A DNA stretch of 30,935 nt from a virus. The stretch spans positions 1 through 30,935 of IMG/VR virus record IMGVR_UViG_3300042564_001440. One strand, written 5' to 3'. The position numbers and the translations under genes were made by a program. The notes under the pieces were generated by a model. It saw only the letters and a list, made by a program, of their open reading frames with translations. It had not been told where the DNA came from and did no database searches. Shown piece by piece: positions 24,681 through 30,935 of this stretch. How positions within the stretch are numbered: position 1 is the stretch's first letter; every line of letters starts with the position of its first letter.

Positions 24681-26960
24681 TTAAGAGCCAGTTTTTATAG
24701 GGTTGCCACTGCCATCACTAAGGATGCCGCCACTACCTGTACCTACTAATTTACCTTGAAGCTGACCTAAGAAGCATTCATAGTAGCCTTTCTTTTTAGC
24801 CTTGATGTCTGGTGTATTAAACCCAACAGACTTACAAGCTGCTTCAAAATAATTAGGATCTGTTTGTGCAACTTTACATCTGTCAAGCATGTACTTGACG
24901 CTAACCTCAGCAGCAATAGCAGGATCACTTAACAGTTTAGGATTATTAAGAAGGTCTTGACCTACCATCTCTCCGTACCGTTTGTAATTTGCACGGCCAG
25001 TTAATTGGATATAACCTCGCCCTATAAAATTGCCGCCATCTCCAGGTTGTGTATTACCTAAGCCCTTGCCTTTAGATGTAGTATACCCGTATAAAAATTC
25101 AGGCAAGCTGTTATTAGGATTGCCTGCATATTGTTGAGCTAATGCTTTATCACCTTTAAACACACTAGGAAATACCTGCAATAGTCTGTCTGCAGAATAG
25201 TTAAATCCTTCTTCAACTAACTTCCATCGGCATTCGCCTCCAGCAATGCCTAACAAGGCTGCGATGGCAATAGGACTTGTTAAACCGTATTTGGCACAAG
25301 CAGCCTTAAGGGCTGCAATACCAGGGGCTGCAGAACCAGCATTAATATCTTTAGAAAATTCAGGGGTACAAGTTCCGGGAACAACTTCAGGTTGATTAGC
25401 AGGTTCTTGTGTGCCGCTAGCAGGGTTTGGCGGAATACCTGCTGCACTTCTATCTGTCAAAGTAACGTCTGTGGCAGCAGGACTAAATTTTGTAGGATTA
25501 ACGTTTTCGTGTTGTGGCCATGGTTCGTGTGTTGGCACACGTTGCATGATAGTTTTGATAGTTCCTGTATTGTAGAACTTACCATCACTCCAACCGTAGC
25601 TAACTTGTTTATCTGGGAGGCTAAACAATGGTAAATCTGGTGGAGGTTCTGCAGACGTTGCAATGTTAGGAGCGCCGGCTGCTGGACCATTTAAGTGTAC
25701 ATTTGATCCAGATACTAAGACATTACCATTAGCACCTAAATTAAGTGTTGCCGCTGTGCCTAAATTAATATTACCTTCACAGGCAAGACTTACTGCTCCT
25801 TCAGCGGAGAAATTAATATTAGCGCCGGCTTCAACATCATAGCCCGTGGCCACTGTGATATTAGAAGATGCTCCAATTGTTTCATTATGCGATCCTCTGA
25901 CAGAGATTTTTTGGTCGCCGTCTACTACAAGATAATTGTATCCTACAATATTAGTTTCCATGTTCTTGCCTGCTCGCATATGGATGTTGCGGCCTGCCTC
26001 TATGTTAATATCTCGATCAGCACGGAAATTAAAATCTGCTTCAGTATGAATGCTAATGCTGTCTGCGGCATAGATATCAATTTTACCCATACTAGTCATT
26101 TCTAACCAAGTTGTACCTTTACTGTTACCTATGTAAATTAAATCTTGACTGTTGTGTAATAGTATCTGATGCCCTGTTCTTGTTCTAATTCTAACAAGTT
26201 CATTTTGTCCGTTGACATCTCCGTCATCCATGACAAAACTACTGCCGCCTAATCTACTAACTGGTGCTTGTGTATTTCCTTCATAGCCCAACTTACCTCG
26301 TTTGGCACCGGCACTATCATCAAGTGGTCCAGGGGTGCTAATACCAAACACTCCGCTAGGTACTTCTCGTCTAGCACTACTAGAAGTAACTCCACGAGCT
26401 GTGTCCAACAATAAACCCTGCTGTACTAATCTATCTGCAAAAGGATGTACTGGTTTAGCAAATCTTTCTACGTTAGGATTTTCTAACTTCTTAGAACTTT
26501 TATGAAATTCTGCAACTGGCAAATAATCTGTGCCGTATTTCCTACGCTGTTCTTCTGTAACTGCAACTTGTTTGCTGGCAGCAATACCGGGCACCATATG
26601 ATTTTGGAATACATCTGAGACACAGCCCATCCAATAACCTTGATTAGGATCTCCGTCAATGAAGATAACCATAACTGTGGTTCCAATATCTGGTGGTACC
26701 GCCCAGAAACCATAACTTTTCTGAACATCATTAAAGTCACTGCTGTTAGTTCCTTCGTGCCTAATAGAAGTATTGCCTGCAAAAGGACTTAGGTAACGAA
26801 CTACATAAGTTTCACCTTGAAGCTTTGTAGAATTAGGTATACCCTTAATTAACGCAACTTCAAGTCCTCCCATATAAGTAGGATCAAGGTGGTTTGTTAC
26901 TTCTGCAAGGAAGGGGCCCGGTGAAGGTAGAGGGGCACGTTTTCTTGTTTCAAATCCCAT
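24681..26960 (-). CDS. 5: Baseplate central spike protein, gp5-like, with C-terminal GH19-type lytic domain
   Basis: The 759-residue protein has three parts. Residues about 15-125 match the gp5/VgrG N-terminal OB-fold (GPFLAEVTNHLDPTYMGGLE, then FWAVPPDIGTTVMVIFIDGD, GYWMGCV). Residues about 252-425 are the repeating beta-helix needle with strands such as DINIEAGRNIHMRAGKN and INLGTAATLNLGANGNV. After a Pro-rich linker (432-535), residues about 540-735 form a GH19 chitinase/endolysin-type domain: GIAGGECRW (571-579), FNYSADRLLQVFP, and GNFIGRGYIQLTGRANYKR (643-661). E576 is the likely acid catalyst and E583 or E584 the second acidic residue. T4 gp5 instead carries a GH24 lysozyme between the OB-fold and the needle. 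The role would be puncturing the envelope and local cell-wall digestion during entry. The start is five bases after the upstream TAA, with AGGATAA as a possible ribosome binding site. Confidence 0.88.
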   Translation of the reverse strand: MGFETRKRAPLPSPGPFLAEVTNHLDPTYMGGLEVALIKGIPNSTKLQGETYVVRYLSPFAGNTSIRHEGTNSSDFNDVQKSYGFWAVPPDIGTTVMVIFIDGDPNQGYWMGCVSDVFQNHMVPGIAASKQVAVTEEQRRKYGTDYLPVAEFHKSSKKLENPNVERFAKPVHPFADRLVQQGLLLDTARGVTSSSARREVPSGVFGISTPGPLDDSAGAKRGKLGYEGNTQAPVSRLGGSSFVMDDGDVNGQNELVRIRTRTGHQILLHNSQDLIYIGNSKGTTWLEMTSMGKIDIYAADSISIHTEADFNFRADRDINIEAGRNIHMRAGKNMETNIVGYNYLVVDGDQKISVRGSHNETIGASSNITVATGYDVEAGANINFSAEGAVSLACEGNINLGTAATLNLGANGNVLVSGSNVHLNGPAAGAPNIATSAEPPPDLPLFSLPDKQVSYGWSDGKFYNTGTIKTIMQRVPTHEPWPQHENVNPTKFSPAATDVTLTDRSAAGIPPNPASGTQEPANQPEVVPGTCTPEFSKDINAGSAAPGIAALKAACAKYGLTSPIAIAALLGIAGGECRWKLVEEGFNYSADRLLQVFPSVFKGDKALAQQYAGNPNNSLPEFLYGYTTSKGKGLGNTQPGDGGNFIGRGYIQLTGRANYKRYGEMVGQDLLNNPKLLSDPAIAAEVSVKYMLDRCKVAQTDPNYFEAACKSVGFNTPDIKAKKKGYYECFLGQLQGKLVGTGSGGILSDGSGNPIKTGS

Positions 26961-26963
26961 ATA

Positions 26964-29900
26964 TTATCCTATGTTAAAGGTTCCGTTGATTAATTTGTTT
27001 AATGGACTAGCAGATGCGCTACTTCCAAATTTAGCACTAACTGATCCTACTAAATTTTTATCTGGAATAGGAATAGACCCAGTTAGTCCAGATAGTTGAG
27101 ATTGTACAGATGCTGTTTTATCTTTTATAGCATTAATATCTACTGCATTAAACTGCCCAGTTATATTAGAGAACGGATTAATCTGCGATGTAGGTATGCT
27201 AGCTAGTGCAGATGCAACTACACCTGCTGGCAATAAATTGCCCGATATACCTTTAACATTACTAACTCCGTATAAGTTTGCTACCGCAGTAGCACCGCCT
27301 TTGGCAGCAACTTCATTTACATACGCAATATCAACTCCGGGTGCAGGTGCAGTTGAATAAGGAGTAGTAGGAGGAATGTTTTGTATTTTGCTTGGAGAAA
27401 TATAATCTAGTACAACGCCAACGTCTGCAGCCTGTGCAAGGTTAACACCTTCAGGTGTATTGTTTCCAAAACTTGCAATTTGATTTAATGCTTTACTTTG
27501 GTATTGTCCACTTAACCCTGATAGTTGAGAAACATCTAATCCTACCTGTGCGCCAATTGCTTGAGGATCAGCTGCACTTCCACCAAAGGCAGAAATCTTA
27601 CTGCCAATGTCTTTGGCAAAGGGAGATATTTTAGTTCCCAGGCTACTGACTATTCCAACAGCAGCCGCGCCTAATTCTTTTGTTCCACCGAGTATGCTGT
27701 CAACTGCTCCGGTGGCCAGTTTAGTTGGATCGATTGTAGAACCAAACTTAACATCCAATGCTGTAGGATCTAAGGCAACTCCTGGAAGTTTAATTGTAGC
27801 ACCTTCCCCTATACCAGATCCTATGTTTGGTTTGTTAAGAGCAGATGCAATAGCTATACTACCAATTGCTGTAGCAACTGCTCCAACTGCCCTAGGTGCA
27901 GGAATGTTACCAGTTATAACGTTAGACGCTAGGGCTATTAGTGCCGCAGAACCTAGACCTGTTTGATTTATAGCGCCAAGGCCAGACGAGTTTAGTCTAA
28001 TGTTAGAAGCTATGTCAGTAGGCAGTGGTTGTCCTATTATAGAAGAGCCTGCTGCCAGTGCTCCTGACTTTAATACTCTACCAGGAGTCTGCATTAACAT
28101 ACCGGCTGTAGATCCACCAAGGCCTCCTGTGGCCGCAGTAAAGTTACTTAACTCTCCAGGTAGGCCGGGACTTGGCAATCCTCTATCCAGTTGTTCTAAA
28201 GCCGTACTAGAATCTAATCGCTGACTTGGATTTTCTGCTCTAGTAGCATCTGGAACAACTTGATTACCCGGCGCTGGACTAGTAAAATTAGCATCGGCTG
28301 GGTTGCTGGGTTTAATATCTTGGTCTAATATCTGTCCAGGTATTCTTAAAATTTCTAAACGCTGTTTAAAAGTACCATCTTTAAAAGAACTGCCTGCCTT
28401 GTTAACTTTGTAGACTCCACTAAACGGAATTAATTCAGGATCAAAAATCATCATTCCTGTATCGGGATTAATATCAATTGGATTACGAAAATTTATTGTA
28501 ATAAGAACTTCACTGAATATGTGATCAGCTTCACCGTCTTTGGTCTTTCCTCGGCTTTCCGGAGTGGATACGTAGTTGCCAACACCCCCAGTGGCTAGAT
28601 AAAAAGGATCACCTAGTAATTCAATTTCTCCAGTGATCATACTGGCTTTAGAATCAATGATAGCACTGTGCATTTTCTTGGCAAGAATTGCATAAGGATC
28701 ATTTAACGGTTGTCCAGCATTGCCGCCGTCTGACTGCACCGGGCTAGTTTCAACTTTAGTAGGTGGCGTTGGAACTTGTTGTTTTTGTACAGTCTCAGTA
28801 GGAGTTGCATTTTGCCTAACAACTACTCCATTATCGGGAGCTGCTCCTGTTTTTGCCGAAGGGGTATCACTATTTCCCATTGCGGCAGGAACTGCTTCGA
28901 AGAATAAAGTATTAAAATTTAATTTAAAATTTATAATATCGATATTTTTACCTGTGTAGATATAATTGTATTGGCGGAGACTCAATGATTTTAAATTTCT
29001 ATCATCAATTTGTTCTTGGCCATAAGTAGGAATTCGTGTATAGTGGACCTTATAGGGTGTTATTACATATTCAAAATTTTGAAATGGTTTTTTAGTTGTT
29101 TCATTTATAACATTTAAATTTGTTAATTCAACTTTAACCATGAAATAGTTAATCATTCCAAATTGATCAATACTCTTCTTTACGTCTTTTAAAATATTTC
29201 TAGTATATTCACTGTCACGTATTACTGAGCTTATTGCCTCGTGAACATTCATATTCTCAGCAAATTGTACTACTGTCTTGCCCGGCGTGTACTTAATTGC
29301 TTCTGGTTCCTTAGATTGTTGAGCAGGGGTAGGTTGACTAGATCCTTGTTTTTTATATGCATCGGGCTTGTTAGCAGTAGCAGGGTCAACCATTTTGTAA
29401 AGAGCATTATCTTTTAAAATTTCAGACAACTTTGAAGTAGCAATTTCATTAGTAGTACCAGTCCATCCATCAGTGTCTGACCAACTAGGAAATTTAATAC
29501 TATAGGTGTCGTGTTTGTTGCCTAGTGATTCTGATTTTCCATCCTTGTCAGACTTTGAAACCTGTTCATTAATATTTTTAATTAGGTCGCCGAGTATCTG
29601 AGCAACAGATTCGCCCGACATTTGTATAGGTTTCTTAATAACGTTAGGTTCACCAAACGCACGCTCGTTAAAAGGTACTGCTGTACATTTATAACGTGTA
29701 CCTCGTTCTGTAATGTCAACATCTATACCTGTAAGACCTAACGGAAAGAATCTTTCAGATTTGGGAATTTTTTCTGGTTCAGAAAAATTCCCTTTGTCGG
29801 GATAACCCCAAAATTCCAACTTTAGAACAAAACTAGCCTGTAGGTAAGACGGATACCCTGCCGCAATAGCCGCAACGTGCATGGCTTCAATAAATCCATT

Positions 29901-30434
29901 AACACTATATGGTTCTATAACTTCAAATTTAATCTGCGTGGGCAAGGTTGATCCACTACCTTCAGTAAATGCCATTAAGGTATCAATTTCTACGTTCTCA
30001 ATAAACATATCAAATCGACCAGGACTTCGATTATTAAATCCTTGAATCATGCTGGTGTTATTATTAGATACGTCAACATTGGTTTGAGCAGCACTTTGTA
30101 CTCTACGGTCTCGAGGATCAGCATCATCATTTCGTTGAGATAATCGTACATCTTGTTCAGACGGGCCTGCACCTGATATTATAGAGGTACCTTTACCGCC
30201 TGATTTTAAAATAACTAGATCTAATTCACTTTCTCTATATTTTTTAGGATCTTTTAGGTAGTCCTTTTTTAATCCTGCAAGTGTAAAATTATATGTAACA
30301 GATCTATAAGAATTTAGAATGTTAGCTTCAGGCGACTGGGCTACTAGTCTTTTTGTAAGGTCTCGATCTGCCTTGGCTGCATCATTAAAAGGATATTTTT
30401 CTCGAGTTATTTTATCCATTTGCCTTTCATTCAT
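26964..30434 (-). CDS. Large baseplate hub-like structural protein
   Basis: The protein has 1156 residues and lies between gp53-like and gp5-like genes. In T4 the spike gp5 binds the hub protein gp27, so a hub role is the best inference; I see no diagnostic motif that proves it. Residues about 40-285 form a folded N-terminal part (SYRSVTYNFTLAGL at 42-55, then KLEFWGYPDKG at 205-215). A second part spans about 385-515, and a third about 578-700 (ITGEIELLGDPFYL, IPFSGVYKVN). The linkers at 290-380 and 520-577 are rich in Gln, Pro, Ser and Lys and probably flexible. Residues about 720-1156 are low complexity (Ala, Gly, Ser, Pro, Leu) with a hydrophobic stretch at 830-867. The ATG lies one base after the upstream TAA, with AAGGAG in the preceding gene. 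A second ATG five codons in (MDKITREKY) is possible. Confidence 0.55.
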   Translation of the reverse strand: MNERQMDKITREKYPFNDAAKADRDLTKRLVAQSPEANILNSYRSVTYNFTLAGLKKDYLKDPKKYRESELDLVILKSGGKGTSIISGAGPSEQDVRLSQRNDDADPRDRRVQSAAQTNVDVSNNNTSMIQGFNNRSPGRFDMFIENVEIDTLMAFTEGSGSTLPTQIKFEVIEPYSVNGFIEAMHVAAIAAGYPSYLQASFVLKLEFWGYPDKGNFSEPEKIPKSERFFPLGLTGIDVDITERGTRYKCTAVPFNERAFGEPNVIKKPIQMSGESVAQILGDLIKNINEQVSKSDKDGKSESLGNKHDTYSIKFPSWSDTDGWTGTTNEIATSKLSEILKDNALYKMVDPATANKPDAYKKQGSSQPTPAQQSKEPEAIKYTPGKTVVQFAENMNVHEAISSVIRDSEYTRNILKDVKKSIDQFGMINYFMVKVELTNLNVINETTKKPFQNFEYVITPYKVHYTRIPTYGQEQIDDRNLKSLSLRQYNYIYTGKNIDIINFKLNFNTLFFEAVPAAMGNSDTPSAKTGAAPDNGVVVRQNATPTETVQKQQVPTPPTKVETSPVQSDGGNAGQPLNDPYAILAKKMHSAIIDSKASMITGEIELLGDPFYLATGGVGNYVSTPESRGKTKDGEADHIFSEVLITINFRNPIDINPDTGMMIFDPELIPFSGVYKVNKAGSSFKDGTFKQRLEILRIPGQILDQDIKPSNPADANFTSPAPGNQVVPDATRAENPSQRLDSSTALEQLDRGLPSPGLPGELSNFTAATGGLGGSTAGMLMQTPGRVLKSGALAAGSSIIGQPLPTDIASNIRLNSSGLGAINQTGLGSAALIALASNVITGNIPAPRAVGAVATAIGSIAIASALNKPNIGSGIGEGATIKLPGVALDPTALDVKFGSTIDPTKLATGAVDSILGGTKELGAAAVGIVSSLGTKISPFAKDIGSKISAFGGSAADPQAIGAQVGLDVSQLSGLSGQYQSKALNQIASFGNNTPEGVNLAQAADVGVVLDYISPSKIQNIPPTTPYSTAPAPGVDIAYVNEVAAKGGATAVANLYGVSNVKGISGNLLPAGVVASALASIPTSQINPFSNITGQFNAVDINAIKDKTASVQSQLSGLTGSIPIPDKNLVGSVSAKFGSSASASPLNKLINGTFNIG

Positions 30435-30435
30435 A

Positions 30436-30732
30436 TTAACCTAAAACTCCTTTTAAGGTAGATGCTTTGGGCAAATAAATTTTAACGCCAGCTACCATAT
30501 CAAACACCGGATCTTTGATAACTGATCTATTTCTAACGGCAAATACCCACCATAGACTTTGATCTTTGTACAAGTCATAGGCCAACAAATCAGGACGATG
30601 TTCGTAGGTGGCGGTTAATTCAAAAAGGATATCATCTCTTTCTTTGGGTATGTCTCTAAAATTAATAACATCAAGATAGTTATTAACCATCGATGTATTA
30701 TAATAAGGACTTGTTTTAGTGTAGGTAGTCAT
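30436..30732 (-). CDS. 53: Baseplate wedge protein, gp53-like
   Basis: This 98-residue protein carries the signature of the gp53-type wedge family: EHRPDLLAYDLY followed by SLWWVFAVRN (residues 44-68), then IKDPVFDMVAGVKIYLP (72-88). In T4, gp53 is one of the last proteins added to the baseplate wedge and helps join wedges around the hub. The protein is about half the length of T4 gp53, so it represents the conserved core. Its start overlaps the upstream stop by one base and its TAA is one base before the next ATG. The sequence encoding its C-terminus contains AAGGAG, a likely ribosome binding site for the next gene. Confidence 0.8.
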   Translation of the reverse strand: MTTYTKTSPYYNTSMVNNYLDVINFRDIPKERDDILFELTATYEHRPDLLAYDLYKDQSLWWVFAVRNRSVIKDPVFDMVAGVKIYLPKASTLKGVLG

Positions 30733-30935
30733 TAAATGTATCCTTGTCTTCTAAGTGATCCATCGTTGTAGGCAGCAACAGAGAATTTCTGCATTTCATT
30801 TCTACTGTACATCGGTATACATGAGATTGCAATAGTAGATACTACAGGAACTGCGGTGGTTCCAAATCTTGGATCCTTAAATATTGTAAAATAATCCACA
30901 GTGTCGGGCAATTCTATTCTATAACTTGTAATTGC
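30732..30935 (-). CDS. C-terminal end of a probable baseplate tail-tube cap protein (gp48/gp54-like), partial
   Basis: Only the last 67 residues lie in the window; the frame is open to the right edge and ends at TAA (30732-30734). The stop overlaps the start codon of the next gene by one base (TAATG). Visible peptide includes FKDPRFGTTAVPVVS, then ISCIPMYSRNEMQKF, ending RRQGYI. This beta-rich segment, directly before a gp53-like gene, is compatible with the tube-fold proteins that cap the tail tube on the baseplate. The assignment rests mainly on position and general resemblance; another baseplate protein is possible. Confidence 0.45.
   Translation of the reverse strand, partial: AITSYRIELPDTVDYFTIFKDPRFGTTAVPVVSTIAISCIPMYSRNEMQKFSVAAYNDGSLRRQGYI

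Noticed and set aside
26483-26782. Minus-strand open frame of 99 residues in another frame of the spike gene
   Set aside because: It overlaps the gp5-like OB-fold and following region in a different frame and shows no domain.
27607-27966. Plus-strand open frame of 119 residues inside the hub-like gene
   Set aside because: It arises opposite the Ala/Gly-rich low-complexity tail, where few stops occur by composition; no family resemblance.
1-30935. tRNA genes, CRISPR arrays, insertion sequences, strong terminator hairpins
   Set aside because: None were recognised by eye; the spacers are too short for them and no stem-loop with a T-run stands out.

Overview
The window is part of the virion structural region of a tailed phage with a contractile tail, a T4-like myovirus. 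Every credible gene lies on the minus strand, so the transcript runs from high to low coordinates. Thirteen genes, two of them cut by the window edges, are packed with 1-2 base gaps or overlaps. There are only two spacers near 46-47 bases, and no stretch over 300 bases lacks a gene. The DNA is AT-rich and all eleven visible stop codons are TAA. Host and habitat cannot be read directly. The general look (a T4-type baseplate set, AT-rich, Thr/Ser-rich fibre genes, GQLWYD-type fibre modules) suits phages of aquatic bacteria, but that is inference.

In transcription order, the right part (30935-20600) is the baseplate: the end of a probable tail-tube cap protein, a gp53-like wedge protein, a 1156-residue probable hub protein with a long Ala/Gly/Ser-rich tail, a gp5-like spike with a C-terminal GH19-type lytic domain, a gp25-like wedge protein, and an enlarged gp6-like wedge protein. 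The order spike, gp25 (W), gp6 (J) matches the V-W-J order of phage P2.

The middle (20598-6907, 44% of the window) is a single 4563-residue reading frame, roughly 500 kDa. It sits where T4 carries gene 7 and the following wedge and short-fibre genes. It contains an apparent seven-bladed FG-GAP beta-propeller (about residues 1955-2403), two CBM5/12-like segments, several GxGY beta repeats and a fibre-type LWWD module.

The left part (6904-1) holds accessory tail and fibre genes: a 277-residue fibre-like protein, a subtilisin-like (S8) protease with a complete catalytic triad and an I9-like propeptide, a 216-residue structural protein of unknown role, and three consecutive fibre genes that share an N-terminal module but differ after it. 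One of these ends in a phage tail-collar domain.

Together these genes would build the hub and spike, the wedges and the host-contact parts. The spike's GH19 domain would cut peptidoglycan or another beta-1,4 glycan. The protease, propeller and fibres are the best candidates for surface recognition or processing. Two sequences resembling the T4 late promoter (NATAAATA) sit in the only two long spacers, before the gp6-like gene and before the 216-residue gene, suggesting late expression with two internal entry points. No RNA genes, CRISPR, insertion sequences or attachment sites were seen.
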